From Clostridium sp. (GTDB taxonomy: Bacteria; Bacillota; Clostridia; Lachnospirales; Lachnospiraceae), in the NCBI GenBank assembly GCA_023664325.1, contig JAMPFS010000021.1, positions 1 through 52,226 of the forward strand: 52,226 nt of DNA, given 5' to 3'. The notes under the pieces are model-generated. The model searched no databases, had not been told where the DNA came from, and worked only from the letters and a program-made list of their open reading frames with translations. The translations under genes were made by a program, and so were the position numbers. Shown piece after piece: positions 44,347-52,223 of the stretch. Positions within the stretch are counted from its first letter, which is position 1; every line of letters starts with the position of its first letter.

Positions 44347-45559
44347 TCCCGATCTCCAAATCCTTATAAATCTTCGTTACCGTACCTTCTACTTTACCAT
44401 CCCATACAGTGACGGAAAATGTATCCCCTTCGCTTAAATCGCCTGCCGACTTCACAGGGTTATCTTCCCCATCCGCAATATATCCATACCCGCCTGTAAG
44501 TTTTGCTGTAGGACTTAATCCATTTAGCTTTGTGACAAGTACATCATACTGATGGCTTGTTTTGTTATATTTTTCTTTCATCACCCTCAAAAGACTTTCG
44601 CAAAAACTCTCGACCTGCCTCTTCTGATGTTCGTATCGCGCCTTCGGTGATACACGGTCTAATGCAATCTGCAACATTTTAAACCGCTGGTTCTGCCTTT
44701 GCAGACGAACATCCATCGCATGCTTCATGGTATCTTGCGCCGCCTGAAGCTGACGGATCGCTGCCATCCTGTCCGGTATTGCCAGCTCACAGGCTGCACT
44801 CGGTGTCGGCGCGCGCAAATCTGCCACATAATCGGCAATTGTATTATCAATCTCATGTCCGGTGCCGGAAATGACAGGAGTTACCGCTTCATAAATAGCC
44901 CTTGCCACAACCTCTTCATTAAATGCCCATAAATCTTCAATTGAACCACCGCCACGGCCTACAATAATGGTATCAAGCCCCATCCCATCCAAAACTTTGA
45001 TTCCCTCTGCAATGGTCGCTGCCGCTCCTTCCCCCTGTACTTTAGACGGATATAATACAAGCTGTACATAGGGATTTCTCCGCCTTGCAATATTGCAGAT
45101 ATCCTGAATGGCTGCCCCGGTCTTTGCCGTCACAATACCAACCGATTTTGGAAATTGGGGAATTGGTTTTTTATGTTCAAAATCAAACAATCCCTCTTCA
45201 TACAGCCGCTCTTTCAGTCTTTCATACTCCTCGTACAGATCTCCTCTGCCCTCTAAATGAATCTTTCTCGCATAAATCTGGCATTTCCCATCCCGCTCAA
45301 AAAAGGATATATAACCGCTCACAATGACTCTTTGTCCATTTCGCAAGTCAAAGCCCAGACCATAAGATGCATCCCGGCTAAACATCACGCCGGGAAGCGC
45401 AGCGCTAAGATCCTTGATCGTGAAATATATATTTCCTCTTCCATCTTTTTTCACGTTCGACAATTCCCCGGCAACCTGTACATCCCGCAGCAGGTAGTCA
45501 TTTGTAAATGCCATCTTGATATATTGATTTATCTGTGTTACCGAATAAACAGCTGCCAT
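44339..45559 (-). CDS. xseA: Exodeoxyribonuclease VII large subunit
   Basis: Catalytic subunit of ExoVII. The 406-aa protein has an N-terminal OB fold ('YSVTQINQYIKMAF', 'VAGELSNVKKDGRGNIYFTIKD'), a catalytic core with 'GRGGGSIEDLWAFN' and 'ISGTGHEIDNTIADYVADLRAPTPSAA', then a long helical region. Length is near the Gram-positive norm. It starts two bases after nusB and overlaps xseB, in the order nusB-xseA-xseB shared by most Firmicutes. Confidence 0.96.
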   Translation of the reverse strand: MAAVYSVTQINQYIKMAFTNDYLLRDVQVAGELSNVKKDGRGNIYFTIKDLSAALPGVMFSRDASYGLGFDLRNGQRVIVSGYISFFERDGKCQIYARKIHLEGRGDLYEEYERLKERLYEEGLFDFEHKKPIPQFPKSVGIVTAKTGAAIQDICNIARRRNPYVQLVLYPSKVQGEGAAATIAEGIKVLDGMGLDTIIVGRGGGSIEDLWAFNEEVVARAIYEAVTPVISGTGHEIDNTIADYVADLRAPTPSAACELAIPDRMAAIRQLQAAQDTMKHAMDVRLQRQNQRFKMLQIALDRVSPKARYEHQKRQVESFCESLLRVMKEKYNKTSHQYDVLVTKLNGLSPTAKLTGGYGYIADGEDNPVKSAGDLSEGDTFSVTVWDGKVEGTVTKIYKDLEIGNG

Positions 45560-45561
45560 TT

Positions 45562-45972
45562 CTACTTCTCCAAATTTTTTGCCACCTTGCCAAGCACAGC
45601 ATTTACAAATCCTTTTGCATCCTCATCACAATAGCTCTTGGCAAGTTCTACCGCCTCATTAATGGAGACACTCATTGGAATCTCCTTCTCATATAAAAGC
45701 TCATAAACTGCCACTCTCATAATTGCAATTTCCGCCTTCCCAACCCGGTTTAAATTCCAGCCTTCACAATTATCCTGAATTTTCCCATCAATTGCTTCCC
45801 TATGCTCGATAATTTGATTTACTTTATTTCTGATATATGCAAGATTTTCTTCGCTTTTTCCCTCTAAATTCTCCATACAAAATGCAATCTGCTCCTGCAT
45901 CTCGCTTTCCTCCATGAATGGATACCGGAATAAAATCTTAAATATTTCCTCTCTAATCTGGCTTCTTAACAT
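45562..45972 (-). CDS. nusB: Transcription antitermination factor NusB
   Basis: RNA-binding factor that joins NusE and boxA RNA during rRNA transcription antitermination. The 136-aa helical protein has the N-terminal 'REEIFKILFRYPF' and the C-terminal signature 'PMSVSINEAVELAKSYCDEDAKGFVNAVLGKV', which is characteristic. The ATG has GAGGG upstream. It heads the nusB-xseA-xseB-ispA-dxs-tlyA-nadK series of genes, spaced by a few bases or overlapping, consistent with a long transcript. Confidence 0.95.
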   Translation of the reverse strand: MLRSQIREEIFKILFRYPFMEESEMQEQIAFCMENLEGKSEENLAYIRNKVNQIIEHREAIDGKIQDNCEGWNLNRVGKAEIAIMRVAVYELLYEKEIPMSVSINEAVELAKSYCDEDAKGFVNAVLGKVAKNLEK

Positions 45973-46043
45973 TCCAAATGCCCTCTCTTTGTCAATCCTT
46001 ATGTATGTAATTGTGAAACACTGCCCATAAAAACAAGAAAAAC

Positions 46044-46079
46044 GCTGCCACCTGACTATGCTTTACACTGTCAGGCAGC
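46044..46079 (-). terminator. Imperfect terminator after the Asp23/Gls24 gene
   Basis: Minus-strand GCTGCCTGAC pairs with GTCAGGTGGCAGC (two-base bulge), followed by GTTTTTCTTGTTTTT. It lies just past the stop at 46089 and before nusB. The good T-tract supports termination, possibly partial. Confidence 0.75.
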
Positions 46080-46088
46080 AGCTTATGC

Positions 46089-46493
46089 TCACGCCTTTGT
46101 TACTTTTTCTTCCTTTGCAATTGCCACACCTGCAATTCTTACGCGAACCATAGAAACTGTCAATCCTGTCATTGTCTCAATAGCCTGTTTTACCTTTTCC
46201 TGAACCTTAGAAGATACCTCCATAACGCTGTAACCGTATTTCAGCTCCAGGGATAAATCCACTTTGACATCCTTCGGAGTCACCAAAACCTTAACACCCT
46301 TTGACAAGTTCTTCATTCCAAGCTTGCTTACCAGCTCATTGGTAATGTTGCCATACATCTTTGCAACTCCCTCTACCTCTGTTGCTGCAAGCGCTGCAAT
46401 AATTGCAATCACCTCATCTGCAATCTGAATATCACCAAGTACACCAGCTTCCTTAAAGCTATATGTGTTACCACTCTGCATCTCTGTTGCCAT
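46089..46493 (-). CDS. Asp23/Gls24-family envelope stress protein
   Basis: Small protein of the alkaline-shock (Asp23, YqhY) family, 134 aa from the ATG at 46493, which has AAGGAGG seven bases upstream. Family motifs: 'IADEVIAIIAALAATEVEGVAKMYG' and 'KDVKVDLSLELKYGYSVMEVSSKVQEKVKQAIE', ending in 'VRIAGVAI'. In Bacillus yqhY sits between accBC and nusB and affects acetyl-CoA carboxylase; the same place before nusB is kept here though accBC is absent. It has its own promoter with a palindrome over the -10. Confidence 0.9.
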   Translation of the reverse strand: MATEMQSGNTYSFKEAGVLGDIQIADEVIAIIAALAATEVEGVAKMYGNITNELVSKLGMKNLSKGVKVLVTPKDVKVDLSLELKYGYSVMEVSSKVQEKVKQAIETMTGLTVSMVRVRIAGVAIAKEEKVTKA

Positions 46494-46531
46494 TCTGATT
46501 CCTCCTTCGCCATTATGGCTGCAATTTCTCA

Positions 46532-46571
46532 TATACTATGTAGTATACCAAATATCCCCTATGTTTTGCAA
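46532..46571 (-). promoter_or_regulatory. Promoter with operator-like palindrome upstream of Asp23/Gls24 gene
   Basis: Minus-strand -35 TTGCAA (46566-46571) and -10 TATACT (46542-46547) with an 18-base spacer. The perfect palindrome TATACTACATAGTATA (46532-46547) covers the -10 and start region, so a dimeric repressor could act there. Confidence 0.6.
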
Positions 46572-46597
46572 TCATTTTGCATTTTTTTCTTAAAAGC

Positions 46598-47341
46598 TCA
46601 CTGAACAAACATGGTGGTAATGACAATCTGGTTTAATTCACAGCCTGTTTTCCGGGTGATAATATCCTCAATCTGTGTCCGCTGTTTATCTGTCAGGGAT
46701 TCACTGTTCACCGTGACATCCACGCTGTCATCCGAAATGCTTACAACCGAATTTGAAAATCCCTTTGCTGCTAACTGTGTTTCTGCTGCGCTTTCCTTCT
46801 CGATCTGTTCGGTCATGGATAACATTTTATTGATTGCATCTTTTTTGGAATCCTCGGAAAGATTTTCGTTATTGATAATCTCTAGGAGCATTTCCTTTGC
46901 TTTTGCCCTTGTCTGTTCCCGGTTGATTTTTGCTTCAGAAAGTACGACAGAACCATTGGTAAGCACTGCCTCACCGACTGATTCCGCATCAATCGGATCC
47001 CCATTTTCATCAAGGCTTGCGGATGCAGTATCTATCGTATCTTCCTGTGTTCCATCCTCCGCAGCTTCCTTTTCTTCTCCGGAAGCTATATCTGCTCCCG
47101 CCACATCAGTGGCTTCCGCATCCATATCATTTTCCGCAAACGCCTCACCATCTGCGGAATCATTTACCGTTGCGCTTACAATGTCATCATCCGAATTGCC
47201 GCTTGCCCCTTCGCTTTCCATATTTTCTACAGAAGTATTTAAGAGTTCACTGTCACTGGTAAAGTTCAAATATCCGGCAATTACTATCATAATAGCCAAT
47301 GCCGTAATAATAACCTGATTCTTCTTGAAAATTTTCTTCAT
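46598..47341 (-). CDS. spoIIIAH: Stage III sporulation protein AH
   Basis: Mother-cell protein that binds forespore SpoIIQ and forms the channel between the two cells. The 247-aa protein has one N-terminal membrane span (about 8-28), a long acidic Glu/Asp/Ala-rich linker (to about 130) and a C-terminal YscJ/FliF-like ring-building domain ('REQTRAKAKEMLLEIINNENLSEDSKKDAINKM', 'KGFSNSVVSISDDSVDVTV'). The linker is longer than in Bacillus SpoIIIAH. It closes the spoIIIA operon 20 bases after spoIIIAG. Confidence 0.94.
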   Translation of the reverse strand: MKKIFKKNQVIITALAIMIVIAGYLNFTSDSELLNTSVENMESEGASGNSDDDIVSATVNDSADGEAFAENDMDAEATDVAGADIASGEEKEAAEDGTQEDTIDTASASLDENGDPIDAESVGEAVLTNGSVVLSEAKINREQTRAKAKEMLLEIINNENLSEDSKKDAINKMLSMTEQIEKESAAETQLAAKGFSNSVVSISDDSVDVTVNSESLTDKQRTQIEDIITRKTGCELNQIVITTMFVQ

Positions 47342-47360
47342 TCTGATAAAATCCTCTCTT

Positions 47361-47957
47361 TCATTTTTTCCGTTTACATACCACTATTTTATGGGCATCA
47401 ATGTCAAATAATGCCTGAACTGCCTCTTTTATCCGAAGGGCTAATGCAGAGTTATCCCCGCCTTCACATACAACCACCACCCCTTCTATTTCCGGATACT
47501 TTTCAAGTACCACAATCGGCGTTGTGTCACCTTCCTGTTCAATCAAGACAGTTTCCTGATCACTTTGGATACGGGTACGTTCTGATTCCCTTCCGTCCTC
47601 TTTTGCCTTTTCCGTTTCACTTTCATAAGGCTGATTCTTGTCTAAAATCTTTTCCCCAGTATCCTTACATGTAATCATGACCAAAACCTCACCTGCGCCC
47701 TCCATACCTGCTATGGTTTGTTCTAGCTTATTCTCAAGTCCGTCAATATATGCATTATTTTGAGAAGATTTTACCGCATCCGTATTCCCCCCTGCCGCGC
47801 TTTCCAGATTGCTTGCTTTTTGTGTCTTTTTTTGGGAAAAGCCGGAAACCGGTGTTGCCGCAAGCAGAAAAAATATGCCCAGCAAAAAAATAATGGCTGC
47901 CTTTTCCCATTTTTCCCTGCTTATCTTTGGCAGGAAAGAAAAAAGTTCTTTATTCAT
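47361..47957 (-). CDS. spoIIIAG: Stage III sporulation protein AG
   Basis: Ring-forming component of the mother cell-forespore channel. The 198-aa protein has an N-terminal membrane span (about 18-40), a disordered Lys/Gln/Asn region and a C-terminal domain with 'LENKLEQTIAGMEGAGEVLVMITCKDTGEKIL' and 'YPEIEGVVVVCEGGDNS', the ring-building fold with its beta insertion. Its ATG overlaps the end of spoIIIAF by eight bases. Position and length match the family. Confidence 0.94.
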   Translation of the reverse strand: MNKELFSFLPKISREKWEKAAIIFLLGIFFLLAATPVSGFSQKKTQKASNLESAAGGNTDAVKSSQNNAYIDGLENKLEQTIAGMEGAGEVLVMITCKDTGEKILDKNQPYESETEKAKEDGRESERTRIQSDQETVLIEQEGDTTPIVVLEKYPEIEGVVVVCEGGDNSALALRIKEAVQALFDIDAHKIVVCKRKK

Positions 47958-48417
47958 AGGTTATCCTCACATCCTCTCCTAACAATCTGTGCAGATAATT
48001 TTCTACATTGCGCAAATCAAATTCCCCTTCACCAAAACGTAAGTGAATTTCCTCTGCATTTCCATTTTGATCTGTCTCAACCAAAATATCCGTTACCGGA
48101 TACCCTTTTTCCACAAATACAGCCTCTAACTGCGCCGCTAACGACAGCTCATAAAGCTGCCTGTTCTCCTTTGAAAACTCCATATCCTCCGTTTCCAGCA
48201 TCAAAAAATTCTGAATGTAACTGGCATAAGTGGATACATCAACCGAACATAACTCCATAACCGGATGCAGCATAACAAGAATAAACAGTAAACCTACTAC
48301 CAGGCTGATATGCTTCATATAGGATTTGTTTGGACAAAGCATCAAAATAACAGATGCAAATATCCCAAATAATAATCCGCTTTTCACCCATCCAATCAGC
48401 AAAACATCACCCCGCAT
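47950..48417 (-). CDS. spoIIIAF: Stage III sporulation protein AF
   Basis: Membrane protein of the spoIIIA complex, 155 aa, with two N-terminal spans (about 8-27 and 34-52) and a C-terminal ring-building-like domain ('VFVEKGYPVTDILVETDQNGNAEEIHLRF'). Its precise role is not settled. It overlaps spoIIIAE by eleven bases upstream and spoIIIAG by eight downstream, so all three are translationally linked. Confidence 0.9.
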   Translation of the reverse strand: MRGDVLLIGWVKSGLLFGIFASVILMLCPNKSYMKHISLVVGLLFILVMLHPVMELCSVDVSTYASYIQNFLMLETEDMEFSKENRQLYELSLAAQLEAVFVEKGYPVTDILVETDQNGNAEEIHLRFGEGEFDLRNVENYLHRLLGEDVRITYE

Positions 48418-49660
48418 ACAGCCTCACATTTGTTGTGAGCAGAACAATTGCAATAGACAATATGGATAAAATAATAGACGTTGCGGTGGCGCGCAGCAGC
48501 ACCCCGGTACTATCTACAGCCCCCTGGATTCCCGCCAGAATCCGGCTGTCACTAATTGGCTGGATCAACGCAAGAATCACCTTATACACGATAAGAAAGC
48601 AAAAAATCTTAATCAGGGGAACACTGCCAAGCACAAGCAGAATTACCACCGCTGCTAATCCTACACTGTTTTTAATCAATACGCCCGCACCCACTAAGAT
48701 CGTGCTGAGGCCGGACAGGGAAGCCCCTCCCGGCACGACAGAAAGCCCTTTTTGCAGCACATTATACTTTGCATTGTCATAAACCGGCAGCAAAATGCTT
48801 TTCATCACATTCAGACCGATAATTCCGGTCACAATTGCTTTTAACGCAAATGTCAAACCCTGTCGGATCAGCCCCGCTAACTTGGAAAACCTGTCTTTCT
48901 GGTTAATCTGGTTTAATATTACAATCAAAAAATAAATTCTGGTACCCGGTAATATCACCACAAGCAGCAGTTTTTCAACTGCGGCAAGCATTGTCAGAAA
49001 CATGGTATTTACCATTTGTGATGTCGTAAATCCGGTACACATCGTAAGCGACATATAAAATGCCGGCAGCATGCAGGTCATCAAATCCTTGATATAATAT
49101 ACCGACTCCTGCGCAACATCATAGATCATCATAAAGGACTGCATCAATAGCACTGCAATCATCAGGTATGTAATAAAAAATCCCTGTTCGCCCACAAAAC
49201 TGAATTTTAAAATCGAGGAATAGCTATTAAAAATAGCCGCTACCACCACCAACGCTACCATCTTTAAAAGCACCTGCTGATTCATGATAATTTCATCTCC
49301 GATACTGCTGTATAATTGATTTACTGCCTGGGAGACCGCCTCCTCCATCTCTCCTGCAAGCATCATTTTATAAAACATGTCAAATGAAATATCATCCTCT
49401 CTGCCATAGTTCCCTGTGATCTCCCGGATTTCTTCTGTCAGCTCGTCCATTTCCACAGTGTCATAAAAACTCTTGTAATACTCATCCTCGATTTCATCCA
49501 GACTGTTTCCCTCATCCTGCTCTTGATATGCTGTATTCCGGCTGTCGTCATACCGGGCAGCATATACACTGCTGTCTATACCGCCCACAGATACGCAAAC
49601 CATGATAAATCCCAGTATCCAAAAAAAACGCAAAACTTTTTTTTGAAAAGATTCGTTCAC
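48407..49660 (-). CDS. spoIIIAE: Stage III sporulation protein AE
   Basis: Polytopic membrane protein proposed as a permease-like part of the spoIIIA channel. It is 417 aa: signal-like N terminus, an exported acidic region (about 40-100), then about eight spans including 'GLNVMKSILLPVYDNAKYNVLQKGLSVVPGGASLSGLSTILVGAGVLIKNSVG', the family core. Translation starts at GTG directly after the spoIIIAD stop, with GGAGGT upstream. Confidence 0.93.
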   Translation of the reverse strand: MNESFQKKVLRFFWILGFIMVCVSVGGIDSSVYAARYDDSRNTAYQEQDEGNSLDEIEDEYYKSFYDTVEMDELTEEIREITGNYGREDDISFDMFYKMMLAGEMEEAVSQAVNQLYSSIGDEIIMNQQVLLKMVALVVVAAIFNSYSSILKFSFVGEQGFFITYLMIAVLLMQSFMMIYDVAQESVYYIKDLMTCMLPAFYMSLTMCTGFTTSQMVNTMFLTMLAAVEKLLLVVILPGTRIYFLIVILNQINQKDRFSKLAGLIRQGLTFALKAIVTGIIGLNVMKSILLPVYDNAKYNVLQKGLSVVPGGASLSGLSTILVGAGVLIKNSVGLAAVVILLVLGSVPLIKIFCFLIVYKVILALIQPISDSRILAGIQGAVDSTGVLLRATATSIILSILSIAIVLLTTNVRLYAG

Positions 49661-50044
49661 CTAAAGTACCTCCGTAATCATTTCCACAATTGCCAGTAAA
49701 ATAGGCATCGACAACACCATCATTGTTAACTTTCCTCCCAATTCAACCTGGCTTGCAACTGATACGAAACCGGACTCCCGACAGATATTCGCTGTAAATT
49801 CACAAAGGTAGGAAATACCGACAATTTTTATCAGAATTTCAAAATACCCGCTCTCCAATCCAATATCTTTCATGACTTCATTTAGAAAATCAAAGACAAA
49901 GGATAACCGGTTTACCGCATAAATCAATACAAACAGGCTAAGCGCAACTGACAGATATGCCCATAACGGATTCCCCATCCCCTTTAACTTTATCGCCAGT
50001 AAAACACCTATTATCACTGCACAGATAATTTTAAAAAAGTTCAT
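49661..50044 (-). CDS. spoIIIAD: Stage III sporulation protein AD
   Basis: Membrane protein of the spoIIIA complex, 127 aa from the ATG at 50044, which has TAGGAGG about nine bases upstream; a longer frame to 50095 overlaps spoIIIAC and is unlikely. It has four hydrophobic spans. The core 'GISYLCEFTANICRESGFVSVASQVELGGKLTMMVLSMPI' is characteristic. It follows spoIIIAC by 13 bases. Confidence 0.92.
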   Translation of the reverse strand: MNFFKIICAVIIGVLLAIKLKGMGNPLWAYLSVALSLFVLIYAVNRLSFVFDFLNEVMKDIGLESGYFEILIKIVGISYLCEFTANICRESGFVSVASQVELGGKLTMMVLSMPILLAIVEMITEVL

Positions 50045-50057
50045 GTTTTTAAGCCTC

Positions 50058-50252
50058 CTATAGCCCAAACATGTCCTGCATCGAATTAAACACATCCACT
50101 ATGTAAGGTAAAATCCATGTCAGCACTACTACAATCCCCGCCATTGTCACAAAAAATGCCTGGTCATCCCTTCCGGCATGTTTCAAAATCTGATTAAGCA
50201 ACGCAATCACAATGCCCAAAGCTGCAATTTTTATAATTATCTCAACCGTCAT
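50058..50252 (-). CDS. spoIIIAC: Stage III sporulation protein AC
   Basis: Small membrane protein of 64 aa with two spans, typical SpoIIIAC: 'IIKIAALGIVIALLNQILKHAGRDDQAFFVTMAGIVVVL'. The charged 'KHAGRDDQ' loop between the spans is conserved. Its length matches the family. It sits between spoIIIAB and spoIIIAD, with 15- and 13-base gaps. Confidence 0.94.
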   Translation of the reverse strand: MTVEIIIKIAALGIVIALLNQILKHAGRDDQAFFVTMAGIVVVLTWILPYIVDVFNSMQDMFGL

Positions 50253-50267
50253 ATTTTTCCCCTTGTC

Positions 50268-50795
50268 CTACAATAACAAGATTAATACAAGCATTCCTGC
50301 AAATATACTCAATGATGTAACTACCTTCTTCCTCTCTTTTATTTCACCCTCTAATTCCTTACGGTTTTGTTCAATATGTATAAGCACATAATCAATTGCC
50401 TTAAGCTGGGCTGTGATATCCTCATTTCCCAGCTTGTCCGCCAATTCTCTTAATGGTTCTACATCCTTTTCTTCAAAAACAGACTCTGAATACAGACTGT
50501 CTAACGACTCAAGCCATACTGTACGAAAGATATTCCCATCCTCCCCCTCTAACCGAACCACCAGTTTATCGAGCCATGCGCAAAATGGCTCGCAGCACCC
50601 TTCCTTTAACCGCAAAAAACATTCCGGAAGCGTATTTCCCATATATTGCATTTCACTCTTTAACTGTAATAAAATACTGTAAAGTCTCCTTAAATCAATT
50701 GCTCTTTGTTCCATTGTATGATTCATCGACATGGCTAAATATCCGGAACCGGTGATAACAAATACACTGCCTGCAATTTTACAAAGAAGCTCCAT
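50268..50795 (-). CDS. spoIIIAB: Stage III sporulation protein AB
   Basis: Membrane protein of the spoIIIA complex, 175 aa from the ATG at 50795 (AAGAGGTG upstream). It has an N-terminal span, a helical middle ('RAIDLRRLYSILLQLKSEMQYMGNTLPECF', similar to type II secretion F-like domains) and a C-terminal span. A longer frame to 50870 would overlap spoIIIAA and is rejected. It probably anchors the SpoIIIAA ATPase. Confidence 0.9.
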   Translation of the reverse strand: MELLCKIAGSVFVITGSGYLAMSMNHTMEQRAIDLRRLYSILLQLKSEMQYMGNTLPECFLRLKEGCCEPFCAWLDKLVVRLEGEDGNIFRTVWLESLDSLYSESVFEEKDVEPLRELADKLGNEDITAQLKAIDYVLIHIEQNRKELEGEIKERKKVVTSLSIFAGMLVLILLL

Positions 50796-50860
50796 TTCCC
50801 ACACCTCTTTTCTGCCCTTTTTATCAAAGCGGACTGCCGTTTCATCCGTTGATCTGTATT

Positions 50861-51826
50861 TCATACGCATTGCAGTTTGGGGTCATACAGTACACTTCCA
50901 CGCTCGTCAAAAATGACCTCTACGTTTCCCGGCTTACTGCCTCCTGACAAAATCACAAAACGTTTAAACAGCCGTTCTTCCACGAGCTTTCGCAGCACTG
51001 GTTTATTCCGGATATCGTCAATGGAAGCTCCATGCACAGTCGCTAACATCTGGCAGCCACAATTCATCACATAGGCAAGCGCATCAATATCCTCCCTTTT
51101 CCCAATCTCATCTACCGCAATTACCGCCGGAGACATGCTGCGAATCATCATCAGCATTCCCTCTGCCTTCGGGCAGCAATCCAAAATATCTGTCCGCATG
51201 CCGACATCATTTTGTGGAATCCCGCGATAGCAGGCGCCTATTTCCGACCTCTCATCCACCACACCTACACTCATTCCCTGGCAAACATCATTGCCATTGG
51301 ATATAAGCCGTACAATATCCCTTAAAAGAGTTGTTTTCCCACATCCTGGCGGTGAAATGATAAGGGTATGGCATATCCTGTTTTCTTCATATATATAAGG
51401 TAAAATACACTCCCCGCACCCTTTGCGCTCATGGGACATACGGATATTGATAAAGGAAATATGCTTAACCGATTTTACCCTGTCATTTTCAAGGACAACT
51501 TTTCCAGCTAGTCCAATCCGGTGTCCACCCTGTGCCGTAATAAATCCCTGCCGTATTTCATCTTCATATGCGTATAAGGAAAAACTGCTGATATATTCTA
51601 TTGTTTCTTTTATATCTGCTGCCGTAATCTGGTAACCGCTTTCCGGCTGCTTTGACAGTTCCCCTTTTTCTGATAAAAAGAATTCTTCCCCGTCATATAT
51701 TACAATCAGCGGCTCTAACATACGGATTCTCATCTCCTGCAGCTTTTCAAAATCCATATCTGAATTTTCTAAAATACGCCGAAGCTTAGAAGAAACTATC
51801 TTTAGAATCTCCTCTTTTTTTGTCAT
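50861..51826 (-). CDS. spoIIIAA: Stage III sporulation protein AA (ATPase)
   Basis: AAA+/secretion-type ATPase thought to power the mother cell-forespore channel. It is 321 aa from the ATG at 51826 (AAGGAGG upstream); a longer reading to 51994 lacks a ribosome site. Walker A is 'ISPPGCGKTTLLRD', Walker B 'SPAVIAVDEIGKREDIDAL', and 'VVDERSEIGACYRG' and 'QMLATVHG' are conserved downstream motifs. It is the first gene of the spoIIIA operon. A mother-cell (sigma-E) promoter is expected in 51830-52000 but none was clear enough to mark. Confidence 0.95.
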   Translation of the reverse strand: MTKKEEILKIVSSKLRRILENSDMDFEKLQEMRIRMLEPLIVIYDGEEFFLSEKGELSKQPESGYQITAADIKETIEYISSFSLYAYEDEIRQGFITAQGGHRIGLAGKVVLENDRVKSVKHISFINIRMSHERKGCGECILPYIYEENRICHTLIISPPGCGKTTLLRDIVRLISNGNDVCQGMSVGVVDERSEIGACYRGIPQNDVGMRTDILDCCPKAEGMLMMIRSMSPAVIAVDEIGKREDIDALAYVMNCGCQMLATVHGASIDDIRNKPVLRKLVEERLFKRFVILSGGSKPGNVEVIFDERGSVLYDPKLQCV

Positions 51827-51987
51827 AACATGTGTGCCTCCTTGTAGAGATTTTCTCTTAAATACATACTGTCCTTTTGTACAGACACAGTATTTTACTC
51901 TCATACATTTAATATATGCTGGGAATACCGGATTATTACCGAAAGCAAAAAGAAAACTGTGGATTTCATAGACTGTTATTTTTTGAT

Positions 51988-52016
51988 TTGACATGATTAT
52001 GAATTTCTATTATACT
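51988..52016 (+). promoter_or_regulatory. Consensus promoter of the right-edge toxin-like gene
   Basis: Plus-strand -35 TTGACA (perfect) and -10 TATACT with a 17-base spacer. The transcript would start near 52023, with a leader of about 80 bases before the ATG at 52103. It points away from spoIIIAA. Confidence 0.8.
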
Positions 52017-52044
52017 GATAGAATATATTTTATAGTATATTTAA

Positions 52045-52102
52045 CCGGGCATCCGGGGGATGGCTCTACCTGATCCGAGTCTTGCGGAAAGGGGAAATGC
52101 TT
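52045..52102 (+). promoter_or_regulatory. Structured leader and ribosome site of the toxin-like gene
   Basis: The GC-rich leader contrasts with its AT-rich surroundings. GCATCC and GGATGG around a G-run form a short stem, and GGAAAGGGG before the ATG is the ribosome site, partly available for pairing. Such leaders commonly limit translation of small hydrophobic toxins. Confidence 0.4.
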
Positions 52103-52219
52103 ATGAGTACATACGAAGAATTTATGATTATACTTACTGCAGTACTTGTAATGATTGAAATTCTGAACATGAAAAATCAGAACCACCGGCTTAGCCGGTG
52201 GTTTGCTCACGCCCTATAA
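52103..52219 (+). CDS. Holin-like toxin-type small membrane protein
   Basis: A 38-aa protein opening MSTYEEFMIILTAVLVMIEI, the pattern of the putative holin-like toxin family (Hol_Tox, TxpA-like type I toxins): short N-terminal lead, one hydrophobic span (about residues 7-22) and a short charged tail. It is on the plus strand, opposite all other genes, with a consensus promoter and ribosome site. The last 14 codons are written within two hairpins (52181-52223), so the natural stop of the family may have been replaced by a repeat, or the hairpins may be its terminator read through by the frame. No antisense antitoxin RNA was identified. Confidence 0.6.
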   Translation: MSTYEEFMIILTAVLVMIEILNMKNQNHRLSRWFAHAL

Positions 52220-52223
52220 GGGC
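52180..52223 (+). repeat. Two back-to-back hairpins at the window edge
   Basis: AACCACCGGC-TTA-GCCGGTGGTT (10 bp, 3-base loop, followed by TGCTC) and then GCCCT-ATA-AGGGC (5 bp). The compact, perfectly matched stems resemble the end hairpins of IS200/IS605-type elements or REP sequences, or a strong terminator. The window ends three bases later, so the continuation is unseen. Confidence 0.55.

Noticed and set aside
46611..47318. 235-codon plus-strand frame opposite spoIIIAH
   Set aside because: It exists because of the biased Glu/Asp/Ala linker codons of spoIIIAH; low-complexity Ser-rich translation, no start signal.
52010..52210. Minus-strand 66-codon frame at the right edge
   Set aside because: It lies antisense to the toxin-like gene, its promoter leader and hairpins, and lacks a ribosome site.
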